From Coniochaeta sp. PMI_546 (taxonomy: Eukaryota; Ascomycota; Sordariomycetes; Coniochaetales; Coniochaetaceae): DNA of 64,000 bases. This document shows, one piece after another, positions 1 through 12,900 of the stretch; position 1 is the first letter of the stretch, and each line of letters begins with the position of its first letter. The stretch is taken from the NCBI GenBank assembly GCA_021432605.1, contig MU271145.1:2294001-2358000 (forward strand). Direction: 5' to 3'. A program made the position numbers and the translations under genes. Below the pieces are notes generated by a model. The model had not been told where the DNA came from. It was given only the letters and a program-made list of their open reading frames with translations, and did not search any database.

Positions 1-1018
1 CACTTCCTGACCCGCTATGTTGCCTTTCATGTGCAGTAGAAGGCCTTGGGAGATGTGATGGAACTTGGCTGTTTCTGACGGTTGACGCCCCAGTGAGCTC
101 GCAAATATTCCAGAGCCTCCGAAGGTGTTACTCTTTGTTGAGACTCGACTTCTGCGATTTGCGAACTTGAAAGGGCAATAGGATGGCCGTATCACTGTGT
201 CGGTGATACCAGTTCACACGATATGTTTAAGAACTGCGTACAGAGACCGCATCAACCGATCAAACCTGGGCAAGAATGGTTCAGGTCCACGCTTGAGACA
301 GCACCGAATTCGAGAATGTCAAGCACGAAAATTGAATGACATGGCCGTGTCTTCGAGTGGTTGGTAGCGAGAAGATGAACAAGTCGTGGGTGGGTACGAG
401 CGTGTGCACACCTGTAAACCTTCAGATGGAAACTTATCTGAAGCGCGTAGAGTGCGAGACCACAGCGCGTATTTTACTGCAGGGGCAGTGTGGGGTGGAA
501 TTTCGATGGTAGTAAGATAACCTGGAAGTTATGGTAACCTAGGCTGCGGAGGGGTCGATACCTTAAGCTTTCGTTCTCAACTCATTACCATTAGCAGCAC
601 TGTAGATACACGCTCACACGTAAGACTACCGGTTACCCTCGTGATGACTCTTTTTTAACCAAGGTACTATGATGGATACAGTTGCGGTACAGCTTGAGCT
701 TCTGAGAAGTTCTGATGGTTGAGAGTAGTGGTCGCTAAGCTTGATTGGGTTAGTAGCTTACACACACAAAAGCGACTACGGGTCTATACAGTTGAGGCCT
801 AGTCTACTAGGGTAGTGTGTCTAGCCGCTGGCATATTTTATGGGCCTGATCTCGCGACATCGGGAGAATACAGGTTCTCATCGTCCACGGTTGCCCATGC
901 CCTCAATTCCTGTCGCTGTACTTACTACCAGCTTGTAACCTCCACCTCACGAAGCTCGTCCACAGCTCTGCGGCATTTTGATCGATTTAGGTCACGGGGC
1001 TTCTACTCCAGGGAACAG
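1..1018. other. 5' flank of the glutathione synthetase gene, no gene seen
   Basis: No protein-like reading frame or RNA gene was recognised. The frame of the first GSH2 exon stays open upstream to about 815, but that extension starts with a non-ATG codon and does not look like glutathione synthetase. It is most simply promoter and 5' leader. Confidence 0.5.
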
Positions 1019-2736
1019 ATGTCTCCTCTGACAGAGAGGTCACACCCTCCGGTCCTGGAGGAGCAGGAGAGTGAACGGCTTGTTCAGGTTGTCAAGGACT
1101 GGACAGTCGGCAACGGCCTTGCTGTGCGACCACCAGCTTCTGTTGCTCCAGCTGAGCTTGATCCGCGAGGCGTCCTAGCGACAAGTGCGCCGGTCACCCT
1201 GTTCCCAAGTCCCTTTCCGCAAGTCTGCTTCGAGCAGGCCAAAGCTGTCCAGACAGCTTACAACGAGCTCTACGCCAGAATCAGCCAAGACGAAGATTTC
1301 ATCAGCCGGGTAGTCCAGGAGTAAGTCTGCATCTGCCTCCGATAATGCGGAATCGACTCCTTTAGACCCCGGCTCTGACTCTTCATGCTATGCTAGAGTC
1401 ATTGGTGGCGATGACTTCATTGCCAGTCTTTGGGATGTGCACCTCAAAGTAAAGAAGGAGGGATACGTTCAGGTTTGTTTTTAAGTCTATGTGCAAAGGG
1501 TCGGGCTGCACTGACAGGCTGTAGCCCCTGTCACTTGGTCTATTCAGATCAGACTATATGGTTCACCAAGAGAGCCAAGGAACAGGCGGCCAGCAGAGTA
1601 CCCCTCAGATAAAGCAGGTCGAGTTCAACACCATCGCTTCGTCATTTGGTGGTCTCTCAGCCCTCACGTCTTCACTCCACAGGTGAGACCCCCCGTCGGC
1701 ATTGCGATTCGCTCTACTAACCCTCACTAGATTCCTCGTGGCTACCGAGTATCCCTTACTAAAGGCTTCTGGGGCCCACGGCCAGTACGATCTCCCACAA
1801 AACAAGAGCACCGAAGGTCTCGCTGCCGGCCTCCGGGCTGCATACACGGCCTATGGGGAGTCCCAGCTTGGGCACGAGACTTGCGTCATCTTCCTGGTTC
1901 AAGGCGGAGAACGGAACATCTTCGACCAGCGCCACCTTGAATATGAGCTGCAGCAAGGCTCCAGAACGCCAGTCTTCCGTCTTCCATTTTCCGAAATTTT
2001 GCAACGGACGACCATTGCAGATACTGATAAGCGACAGCTACTCTACCACCTGCCCAGCAACCCCTCCAAGGTCTTTGAAGTCGCCGTTGTGTACCTCCGC
2101 GCCGGCTACGGGCCCGGAGACTACCCAAACTCTTCGGACTGGGATGCCCGGTACCACATCGAAAGATCCTCCGCTATCAAGTGCCCCACCGTCCTGACGC
2201 AGCTTGCTGGAGCCAAGAAAGTTCAGCAAGTGCTCGCAACGGAGGCATCGGGGCTGGGCAAGTTCATCTCACAGGACTCGGATGATTTTGAAAGGATATG
2301 GGAGACATTCACAAATATCTACCCAATGGACACCTCTGAGGCGGGGCTTGCCGCCAGAAAACTGGCAACGGACCCGGAGAAGTGCCAGAAATACGTGCTG
2401 AAGCCTCAGCGAGAAGGGGGCGGCAACAACTTCTATCGCTCCTCCATTCCGCCGTATCTCAAGTCCGTCCCAGAATCCCACTGGGGTTCTTACGTCTTGA
2501 TGGAGCTCATCACCCCTCCACCGGTGACCAACATAATCCTCCGCAACGGGCAGCTGGAGCAGGGAGGCGTCATTTGCGAACTTGGTCGGTATGGAGCTTG
2601 TGTTTGGAACCAAGACACTCGTGAGATCCTCTACAATGAGGATGCGGGCTACCTGCTACGTACCAAGGGTGATCAGAGCGAAGAAGGTGGAGTGGCCGCG
2701 GGCTTTGGTTGCATGGACTCATGTAACCTGGTGTAA
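1019..2736 (+). CDS. GSH2: Glutathione synthetase
   Basis: ATP-dependent ligase that joins gamma-glutamylcysteine and glycine, the second step of glutathione synthesis in the cytosol. Four exons keep phase: 1019-1320, 1397-1472, 1525-1682 and 1731-2736, giving 513 residues, a normal length for the eukaryotic family. Family landmarks are GLFRSDYMVH and QIKQVEFNTIASSFGGL in exon 3, then in exon 4 YVLKPQREGGGNN (ATP-grasp glycine-rich loop), YVLMELITPP and the C-terminal LLRTK with EGGVAAGFG, the substrate-binding alanine-rich loop. I chose the ATG at 1019 because upstream codons have no family similarity and the residues after it resemble a normal N-terminus. The short exons 2 and 3 are easy to miss: without them the LGLFRSDYM block is lost. 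Transcription converges with the mitochondrial SSB gene. The family assignment is essentially certain; the exact start is likely. Confidence 0.95.
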
Positions 2737-3103
2737 ATGTCATGTCGACGACTCGAAAGACACACGAAACCAAGATAGATGCGTCTGAGACACCACAAGT
2801 ATAACATTTAAGCGTATCGATGAACCGCATTGCCGAGAAGGGGTTGTATCAATGGTCCTGTCCATTGTTTCTACACAGATTACTCATACATCAAGATGCT
2901 CAATCCTGAATGCTACCCAGGCCGGATAGCAAGCATCTCATCATTAGCGCCATCCTTCATCCCGTCGCGCTACGTAGAAGATTTGATGAGTGGTGAATAT
3001 CATTAACTAGTGCAGTCATGGAGACGACTCGCGCCGCGTGATGGTGATAGGCACGCAAGGCAACGCCCAATCACTGTTTCTAAGACGTTCGTGAACAAAA
3101 CAT
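2737..3103. other. Convergent 3' intergenic spacer
   Basis: Spacer of about 370 nt between the stop codons of glutathione synthetase (+) and the mitochondrial SSB (-). It should contain both 3' UTRs. No gene is seen. Confidence 0.6.
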
Positions 3104-3696
3104 TTACTGTGAGCCGGCGGCAGCGAAGGCTTCGGTGTCTTCTGCTTGGCGGGGACGGCGGAGAACATCAATTGTACCTAGTACAAAACTTCAGTTGACA
3201 GACTTTCGATGCGGTCGTGTATCACAAGTTCGGACTTACGCTGCACAATGTTCAGAGCGGTCCTGTTCTTGCCCTCGGCGTCCTCGTATGTCTGGATAGT
3301 CGCATCGCCCTCGACGCAGACGAGTGTCCTGGAATAAATCGCCAGTCAGATCCACGACCAAACTTGGAAGACTAAACGCGATGCTCCGATCGCATCGCAT
3401 TGGAGCACTTACCCTTTCTGCAAGTTCTGGATGAAGTCCCTCCTCGGTCCCTCGGGGGGGAAGGCTGTGACACGGAAGAAGCTGACCTTCTGGTTGCCCG
3501 ACTCGTCTCGGGGGCCAGAATTGCTTGCGACGCTGTAGCGGATGATATCACGGCCGGTGCTCGTAGCTTGGAGTTCAGGGCTGTCGGTGAGATTGCCGAT
3601 GATGGTGATCTTGGCTAGGGGCCGGGCCGGAGTCGAGCTGAATGCGCGGCGGAAACCGGCCTGGGCAGTGATGCGCGAAATTGTTGGGCGAAGCAT
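3104..3696 (-). CDS. RIM1: Mitochondrial single-stranded DNA-binding protein
   Basis: OB-fold protein that coats single-stranded mitochondrial DNA during replication. Three exons on the minus strand, 3696-3413, 3328-3240 and 3177-3104, join in phase to 148 residues, close to the usual 130-150. The first 25 or so residues are basic and hydroxylated with no acidic residue (MLRPTISRITAQAGFRRAFS), a typical mitochondrial presequence. The OB fold follows: KITIIGNLTDSPEL, the RYSVASNSG strand, VSFFRVTAF, then GTLVCVEGDATIQTYEDAEGK across the first splice junction and ALNIVQRTIDVLRRP across the second. The start is the ATG directly before the presequence; the frame is open further upstream but not protein-like there. 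It is divergent from the Ste3 receptor gene. Confidence 0.93.
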
Positions 3697-4936
3697 TTTC
3701 GCTTTCGGATACGATGTGAGCAGTCGGTATTGATGTATGGCACTATGTTGAGTAGGATGAGGCTGTCTGGTATCTTGGACCCTGAAAGCATGCCAGATCC
3801 GTTTGCGACGCGCAGGAACGCGATTAGAGTGGTGGTCTGTGCACACCCCCTTCTCCCTGAGGGCGGGATTGAGCCACACAGTACGTACCTCTTGATTCGA
3901 TTGTGGCGCAGCATTATGTGGCTACGTACCTTAGTAAGCTTGACGGGCTGCGACCCACTTCTATTGTGTTATTCAGACCCGAATTGGGACGAGCTTCATC
4001 TTCACCCTCAGGTCGACTCTCCAATAAACACCATCAATAACCACAATAACGCCAAGAAGCTGAGACGACTTTCTATCCATCATCAATAAGACTTATGATG
4101 GGTCACTCTTAGCATCTACCATATGATGCTGTGCAATGGACACGGACCAGCGAAGTACCGTGAACCCGTGGCCCGTGAGAGAGACAACGGGCAGAGGCGA
4201 GAACGGGTGTCACCTCCCACGGGCCATACGAGGCCCATGAACCTGGTTACTGAGTCTGACCTGAATCTTGAAGGTCTTGTCATATCTGCGACTTCGTTTG
4301 CAAGTGCAGACAAACTGCAGATATGCTTCCTTTTTACGACAGGATCCGGACTGTCGGGGCTATCACACCGCAGGGAGCAGGAAGTGGTCCAGTGAGCATT
4401 CCTCTTCGCGTGATGGGCCTATACCTGTTTCTGGTCTGAATAGAGCCCTCAATAAACACATCCCTTTGACCTCCCCATGCCATCGACAATTCTGCCTTCC
4501 TCAACCGTAACCTCTCATGCCATTGAGTTGAGCTGTCGAATAAACTATTGTGACGGCCATCAGCTTTTGCCTCTTCCTGTATCAACCCTTGACTAGATGA
4601 CCCTTGATTCAATAGACGATGGAGCATCGAGACGAAAGAAGCAATTCCTGCTCGAGGTGGGAGTTGAGCTATCATCTCTGCCTCTTCCATCACAGGGCTT
4701 TATGAAGGACAGATACCCTCGTGGACTACTTCAAGAACAGAACTTCCAAAGACGATCACTGGTGACCGACGCATCGAGACTCTCTCTACCCAGTCTTCTC
4801 ATTCCATTCGTTTCCGGTAGTTTTGCCGCCCATTCAGCTTGATATCTCTTCTCAGAAGCAACTTCAAGGGTCCGACTTGTTGTGGCTTCTTCTCAACTTC
4901 TTACTCCGGACCTCACACGGGCAATTATCGTCGAAG
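3697..4936. other. Divergent intergenic region between SSB and STE3
   Basis: About 1.2 kb between two divergently transcribed starts, so it should hold both promoters and the receptor's 5' leader. I see several short overlapping frames without family character and no RNA gene. No binding site could be assigned with confidence. Confidence 0.5.
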
Positions 4937-6925
4937 ATGGCCGAGTTACAGTTGCCAAGCTACATGACAACGCCCGAGCTGCGGGTTGGGCCACCGCCTC
5001 CTTACACGAGCACGTCCCTCCAGATCAACCTCTTCTTCCGAGTCTTCCTCGGTATCTTGGCAAATCTCCTTTGCTGGGTGCCGATGCGACTGTTGTGGAA
5101 GAATGGCGAGTTCTCTGCTGCAGTCTACTGCGGCACCACCATGACTCTCAACCTCTACTACGTCGTCAATGCCCTCATCTGGCGGCACAACAATGTGAAG
5201 GACTGGTTTGCCGGCTACGGCTGGTGTGACCTACAGATGTACACCGTATTCGCCCTAGAGACTCTTTACGCCGCCTGCATATTCGAGATCATGCGCAATC
5301 TGGCGAACAAGGTCGCGATGATGCGAGCTACGAGCCTAACTTCCAGCGAGAAGCGACGCCGTGTCTTGATCGAAGCCCTGATTATCTTCCCCTTTCCTCT
5401 GCTCCAGGTCATCATGACCTATTTCGTATTGGCGCAGCGATACAACGTATCGACCCTCATCGGCTGCACCAATTTCTATTACAGGAGCTGGCCGTACCTG
5501 GTTGTTTATCACATACCAACCAACGTATTCTCCATCCTCACCGTCTTCTATGGCTGTAAGTTGAGCCTCGGACGCGGGAGAAGTTCAGATTGCAGCTAAC
5601 ACGAGCTTTCCAGGTTTGACTTGGTTCCGGTTTCGACAAGTCGAGAAGACAACCAGAACTGCCAGGGGCAATACCAGCAGTGGTATGCACGCGCGGCACC
5701 AGCGCATCAGGAGGAAGCTCTTTCTGATGTGTATGTGCATCCTAATACCCTTCTTCCCGATGCAGATGTTCTGGCTCTACGCCAACATTGCGGCGGGCCT
5801 CAACAACCTCAAGCCATACGATTTCAAGAAGATTCACGATCCTGCGACTTTCAACCTGGTTACATTCACGACGTCCCAGGGCATGAGCTTCTTCGAGCTG
5901 AACGGCAACTACATGGCCATCATTACCGTCCTTCCAATATTCTGGTTCTTCGGCTTCACCAAGGAGGCAATCAACACATACAGGGTGTACTGCTTGGACA
6001 TTGGTCTGGGCAGGTTCTTCCCCAAGTTACATGAGGAATATGACCCGGACCGCACCAGGAGCAGTAACGGGCTCAGGTCATGGGGTCAGAATATCTCGGG
6101 ATTCTTGAAGAGTGGTAGAAATAGTAGTCGCAGCAGCGGCAGGGCGAGGTCAGCGGAGTAAGCTTCACATATCTTCGTTCAAACATGATATTTCACAGAT
6201 GTGGCAGTCACTAACGAAGCAACAGCGGCTACCGCAAGAACTCTATCATCCCGAGCTTCCAACACATGTCCGTTGCGACAACAACGACAACCTCAACAAC
6301 ATCCAGAACCACGGACACAATCGACGACCACATCAGCATCGCACCACCTGCCAAGACAGAGTCCGACCTCTGGCCAGATGTAACGGTCCCAGAGCCAGCA
6401 GCTCGCTCCCAACCCTATCAGCCAGCAGTCGCCGACGACGTCCTCCGCACCCAACACCGCAACCCCTTCATCTTCCGCACAATGCTCGCAAACCCCGTCC
6501 GCCTCTTCGCCCAGAGCCGAGACGCACACCGGTCCGCCTCAGCACCACCGCGCCAAATGCCCCTATCCGAGTTGGGCGCCTCCTCACACGCCCGCCACCA
6601 CCCGCAGTCTGGGTCGGACACAAAGAGCCTCGTCGGCAGTGGCATGGACAGCCGAGACAGCGACGTCGTCCCTCCCTGGACGGCAGTGGGCAGTAGCGCC
6701 GCGGCGGCCGGCGGCCGGGGGTCGAACGGGGCTAGCGCCAAAGTGCAGACCAGAGTGTGGTCCGAGGACCTGGAGCGTCACCCTGCGGTACCCGGTTCCG
6801 GGAAGCGGGGGGTTTCGAATCAGGATCGGGAAGTGGAGGAAGCGGAAATTGGGCTTGCTGTGAGCGGCGGCCGGGACGGTGTGAGGGTCGAGACGAGTAT
6901 TGCGAGATCAGAGCGGGAACTCTGA
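4937..6925 (+). CDS. STE3: Ste3-type (a-factor-like) pheromone receptor, seven-transmembrane GPCR
   Basis: G-protein-coupled receptor for the lipidated mating pheromone (pre-1 in Neurospora). Three exons, 4937-5555, 5614-6157 and 6226-6925, join in phase to 620 residues. The hydrophobic core begins near residue 25 with family landmarks NLLCWVPMRLLWKN, a cysteine-bearing first loop, the GWCDLQ motif, EALIIFPFPLLQ, the IGCTNFYYRSWPY extracellular loop and a last helix ending with FFGFTKEAINTYR. The first intron falls after TVFYG and the second after ARSA. The long last exon encodes a cytoplasmic tail of over 200 residues rich in Ser, Thr, Pro and basic residues, with a TTTTTST run; such tails carry phosphorylation and desensitisation sites. 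The ATG at 4937 gives a short extracellular N-terminus, as expected. The frame is open upstream to 4823, but without receptor features. Confidence 0.93.
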
Positions 6926-9900
6926 GGCCTTTGATTGAGATGTGCGGGCGGGTTGGCAAGAGGTGCAAGGGGTAACCCTGGGTATTGAGGCTCGCTGTTC
7001 TGGTTACATTATTCCCACTTTCGTTTTAGAATGGCAACTGTTATTGATAACGGGCGCCAATGGCTTGGAAGAAAGGGGTGCGGTCCGCAGGTCATTAGCA
7101 TGGTGGTGCGCTGGATAGCATGACTTTGAATTCTCTTTGATAGGCAGTATGGAAAGAGCACCAGTCTCTATGCTGTTCTAATTACTTTCTTTTTTCTTCT
7201 CAGATAGACCTTCGCTACCACTTCAGAGTTGACCGTTGCATTTCCTCCTCTGCTTGTAAAACATGGCCGCTGCGAATTAGGATCTATCGCCCTCGGACTG
7301 ATGTAGCGGGCTCCCCCTATTTTCCGTTCATGTTGACAGACTGCCCGACCGAAAATACGAATTTGCCTCTGACCAAGACCGATGCTGATCAGCTCCAATG
7401 AGCTTGGTGACTGGCGCGACTGTTTGTCATGGATGGCTGGACGCCGTTGCTCATCTGCGACAGCCGAGGAAGAACACTGCGAGCCCTCAGACTCCTCACC
7501 CAGGCAGGAAAATCTGCCTCAAGTTCTCAGCATGTAGGATGATATTCACATGCGTGGTCGGTCATGTGAAGAATATCTCGAGTTACGCATGTAACTGGAG
7601 CGATCATCCGGGATCAGTCACCAGCAGAAGATCCCAAGACAAGATACCGAAGCCTCGGTACCTGCGGGAGTGAGGAGAACCCTGCGCCAAGTTGAGGATG
7701 CCGTCGACGAGCTCCGCAGTCGAAGGGCAAGGATTGAGAAACACTTGTCGACAGCCGTGAACTTTAGAGACAAGAAGATGGGCCTGGATTAATCGGAGAG
7801 AAAAAAATATGAGATTCGACAGGATTCTTGATCGGCAACGAGTGCTGGACCTGCAGTAAACTTACGGGGTTCTGGAACACGCTAAACCCTACGACTTGGA
7901 CAACTTTGGGGATATTTGCGAACTCGATGGGGGATGTAACGGCGAAGGAGAGAAACAGGGCTTGCACTACCGGTTTCACGGCGAGACACACAGTAGTGTA
8001 GTCGCTGTAACACTACCATAGTACGGGGATTACTGGACCTAGTCTAGCCCTCCACTGCCTCGGACTGAGACAACACTTGATGCAAGCACATACGAATGCG
8101 AAGTTGCAGAAGCAAATGTATGCAAAAAATGTATGCAAGAACCAAGCCGCAAAACTTAGAATGGAGGACCGTGAATCGGACTGCAACTTGCCCAAATAGG
8201 TCTCTCAACGTCTCGCGGGTGTGAAGGCAGACTTTACAAAAACAAAGGTTGCATAACTGCGATCCAATTGACATGGAACGGTGTCTCACCTCTGCACCCG
8301 CTGCTCAAGTGTGACAAGTGATGAACGAGACCAATTGGGCTCTGTCCCTCACTGGCTTGACGGTGTGCTTTCGACTGACCGACTCGGACGACAGTAAATG
8401 ATGCCGGCATCTCAACCCAATCTCGATTATACTCTGGAAACTAAGGAGAATCCTAGGACGAGGTAGAAAGACTGAGAATATCAGAAGAACAGCGACTGCT
8501 GGTACATTAGTCGTGCCGTGAGTCGCGAGATGCACGCGTCAAGAAATCGGTAAGTGGCTTGCTGGAAGACATCCGGGAGGCCAACGCGTTGCCGTTGGGG
8601 CAATCGCGTGCTCTAGCGCCATGGCGGTAGTTGGTTCGCTCTAGGCTTGGCGACCATGAAGAAGAGGGTGGTGGTCAGTGATGTCAGCCAGGAACGGGCG
8701 TTTTCGCCGTAGCGGCCGAGCGCCGCTGGAGCTCTACGCTTGACTTGCTCCAATCGCTAGTAGGCGACTCCAAGAAAGCTCAACCTTATGCACAATCCTG
8801 GGGATTAAGATCTATATCACGCTTAAAGGATGTCGGAGGAGTTCGGCAAGCAGTGTCTGAGCGAGAACGCCTCGTTCCACTCCTACCAGACTCACGAACG
8901 TTCCTCAACCAGGGTCGGCGAACCGCGTCCGAGCGACGGCGCGGAACATCTGTTGATCTGGCAGGGCTGGGCCGGCAGGGGAAGGAGAAAATATTTCTTT
9001 GGTGCTTGAGCGCAAGCCCCATAATGCCGTGTGATATAAGGCATACCTGGCCTGGTCGGGCAAATCGCAGTCGGTGATTTTACGTCGATGAGGTTAAAAG
9101 CTCGGCAGCAGTCCGCGCGCCGTTCCCCTGTTGCCGCCACCGATCGAACAATGAGGCCAAGCATCTGCCATGCGGAGCAAAAGATCTGAATTGAGGGCAG
9201 GCCGAGACCAACAAGCGTCCTGTCGGACTTCATGTTGTGTTTGAGAATTTTTATCCAGTTCACACCTCAACGTCCAGAGCGCTAGGTTGCCCGGTGCCGG
9301 GTTCTATTTGGCGTATACTATGTAAGTCGAGCCGTATCGCCGGGGTCGATTGCTTCTAAATGACGGCGCACTATCGCCGCAGGACCAGTGCAAAGCTCCG
9401 AGGAAGCAATGAATCGAGTGCTGAAAGCACCCTCAACCGTGGTCAGTACAAGCAGGTTGACACATATTTCAATGCTACCTCCACATTTCGACCGGACGGG
9501 TGACGAAAAGGACGGAACGGACGGGCTGCCGACCATGGATCCAAGTGCAGCCGCTGAGGCGACCGGTGAGCATGCGCTTAGGCTGCATATAACTTACAAG
9601 AGTTCTATTATGACTTCTACTCATGTTCTTGGCTTTGGCGTCTGCAGTTCTTTGCAGCAAGGCCGTCATCATGATCGTGCTTTAGCCGGAACCAACGCCT
9701 TCTGCCATAACACGCCCGCAGCAGCTGTTCCAAAAACAGAAAGGGCGTTCGGCCCATTCCCCAAAACCATTCGCAATATCACCGACAGTCGCCGGAGGCT
9801 GTGGCCGGGGTTGACCCTGAGCAGTCGGTATCCCTGGAGCATGGTTGTAATCATAAGTCATCGTAGCAGTTCGAGAGACACCTCCCAACTAAGCAATCCT

Positions 9901-12900
9901 TCTTTCTCAGAGGACTGCCCTCACTATGGGCGTTCGCATGCCGATGAGAGCTGGGTCTGCTAGACATAGGCTCTTTGCTGCTTTACGACTGCAAGTCTGC
10001 TTCTGCCATATCGTGCTTCGTCCTAATAATAGGTACCCCTGGTAGCCAAGTCTGACAGTGATACGGCATCACTATAGCCATTCATGCTCTGAGCAATAAG
10101 GTCGCATTGGGTGCAACAGCAGGTCGATTTCCCATAGCAACTGCAGGCAATGCTCTGATTCTTTGCAACGCTGGGATGCCGGTAATTCGCCTGTCATGTT
10201 TTCGCGACCGACGATCGTTGCGTGACAGATTCTGCCACTGTTGTTCTCTGCAGTCCGCACCGTGACAGCTTCGGCACTCTTCAATGTTCAGTTTCTTGAT
10301 GCTGTTATGCATCAAAGAATTGTTGAAGTGAGCAAATTCATCACATCCGAACGTCTTGCAGCAGATCCCTCCAGCTGCTCCTTTTGGACTGGTTCGAGTG
10401 ATTCGAGTCCCACTGGCTAATTAGCCCAGACTTTCCCATACATGTCGATCAGTTGCCAGGGTCTACTTGGGTCCCTGTGATAGGCTGTGGGAGGATAGGT
10501 ATGCTCTATCGGTCCTGGCGCATCGCGCATCGTCATCGATGGCTGATAACTTTGCACTTGCAGGAACGCTGCGGCGAAGCACCGAAGAAGCATTGAAGGA
10601 GCCAGGGAAAGCGCAGCTTCCTTTTGGCGTGCGTTCCGACTCTGTGGACATCAGGGGCAGCGGCGCAAGCGGCCAGTGTGCCGCGGGCCAATAGCACCAA
10701 AAATCCTACAAGTTCCAGCAGCTCGGGTGGAGACCTGTTCTATGTTCGGTTGCAGTGACAAAAATATTGACCAGCCAGGAATTGTCGTTCGAACTGGTCG
10801 ATTTCCTCCAAGATCTGGTACCGGCCGTACAACTCCAGCACAAACCGAACAGATATATACCTAGTCTACATGAGGCCTTATTTGTCTCTTACAGGAATTG
10901 TCTGAGGCTCTGGCCAGAGGACAGTAGAACCACAAGTTTTGGCAGTATCTATCCGCAAGGAATTGGGAACGTAGGTCAACGAAGCTGTGGCCCGGAAAGC
11001 TGGTCGCCGACCAAGCGGTGTCTGTGCACGCGTTGCCCTTCCCGTCTGCCAGGGTGCTCCGTTCTCTAGCGTGCTCATCAGTGCTGATGCATGCTTGTTG
11101 GTCAAAGATGTTGCAGGGCGGGAAGGGTGTGCGTTGATGAGGGTGGATCAAAGCTCCGCTTCCCTTAGGAGATACGGGCAGTGCACTGGACCGATGCATT
11201 TGCACCTGCCCAGGAGACTCATCTCAAGTTCTCAGCCTACTACTGTGGAACTGCGAATTGCCAGAAGATAAGATGCGAACCTAGCGATGAAAGAAGCAAC
11301 AGAAAGCGAAGGACCCTGAACTGGCGGTTGGGGGTGGCGCTCTCATGGCCATCTGCTGGCGTTTCGCAATTGGGGGTCTCCAGCAGCAGGGGCAGTTACC
11401 TTAAGGTACACGTGTGGTTTTTCTTTTCTTTTCCTGTCAAAAGAACGAAGTGGAAGAAGGTACGTCCTGACTCCTACACTAAGGTACCTACCAACAACGG
11501 GTTCCTGGGTTGTGTAACAAGGGTGTGTGTGTCGGTCCCGCCTTCCCATTTGTCCACTCCTTCCAAACAAGTTCGGGACGACGGACCCGATATTCTCTTG
11601 TTGTTGTGATTGGACTTCTCGGTCCAGAGAACCGCACTTCCAATTGCACGAAACCAGTGACGGCTTCAATTGCATTGATTTTTAAATTTTGCGAGTAAGG
11701 CACACGTGCACGTGTACTATGGTAGTGGGAGGTAAGGAAACGTGCTCAGAGTACCAAACAAAGATACCTACATACCTAAGGTACCTTTCAAACGCTGTTG
11801 CCAGGGATCTCCTCGGCCGCATCCTTCATAGTACTTACTCTCTTTGATCTTACGGCAACACATGCCCGCTTGAATATCTGTCTTTCCAGGTCAGTGCCGG
11901 TACCAGGAGGACCAACATGTAAGGTACTATGTAAACCTGCCTTTGGCTCGTCCCAAACATACGAATAGGCAGGTACCATTGTCAAGCACAGACCAGTCCG
12001 ACGAAATCAGGGTCCCTCCATTGCCTAGCTTCCACAGTAAGGGTAGATGGTGCCAGAGAGGGGCATTCTCATGCAACGACTGCCACCTGGGATTGCGCTA
12101 CAGAGAGCTATGATCCCTTCACCCTGCTGCCTTATCTCTGACATCAGAATATCCCGCAGCGTGGGGATGGAAAGAATAATAATAGGAGCTCTTTTAGGCT
12201 TGCAGACTGCAGCTGGAACTTACAAGCATCAGGATTCAGCAGTAAGCAAGCATCAGGGGCATAGGGTGCATGGCAGTTCGCAAGGACTTGGATCCGTTGC
12301 ACGACTTGTCGATTGTCAATGACATGAGACCGGGATGCCAGAGTCATGATCGTATCAAGCATCTCGACCGCCAAGTATGACAACTCCGACGTAAAGAGAG
12401 CGACGAGCTGCGCTTGGTCTCACAACCAACAGCAAGTCACTTACGACAGGATTGAACCCTGTTTCTCTGCTCACCAATCTCAGCATCAGGAGGTTCGACT
12501 CGTCGAGCTTACGGCTCTCTCTATCAAGAGTGACTGCCGTGACCTTTTCGACAGAAGGGCCACAGCTCCTAAGCAACGTTGAAGCTGCTCGTGAACATAC
12601 GCCGATCGATATTTCCTGACGTCTTTGCACTGAAAGATACCGTATGTACACGTCTAGGGGTGCAACATGCCACTAGAAAATCGCTTCCCCGGTCGGTTCA
12701 CCCGTTAGACACCAACCGCCTCTTGCTCGTAAGTTGTTCCGTTTCTAGAACGCTGTAGCAACTCAGCCATTTTTTGTAGGGTGGCACTCAACAACGGTGG
12801 TTGCCAGTACGTCGGTACGTCGCTGTCCCCAGCCTGCCCGGGACGATACATGGCAGGTCTGGATCATCTAGCCACTACTTGCGTTTGTTGAAATCGTATG

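Noticed and set aside
9388-9963. 191-codon plus-strand frame, and a 59-codon minus-strand ATG frame at 9682-9861
   Set aside because: They overlap on opposite strands, have no recognisable product and no convincing splice partners. The minus one is slightly more protein-like but too short to support.
10380-10425. tRNA-like T-arm sequence (ATTCGAGTCCCAC)
   Set aside because: The five-base T stem does not pair and no matching D-arm or acceptor stem is found upstream.
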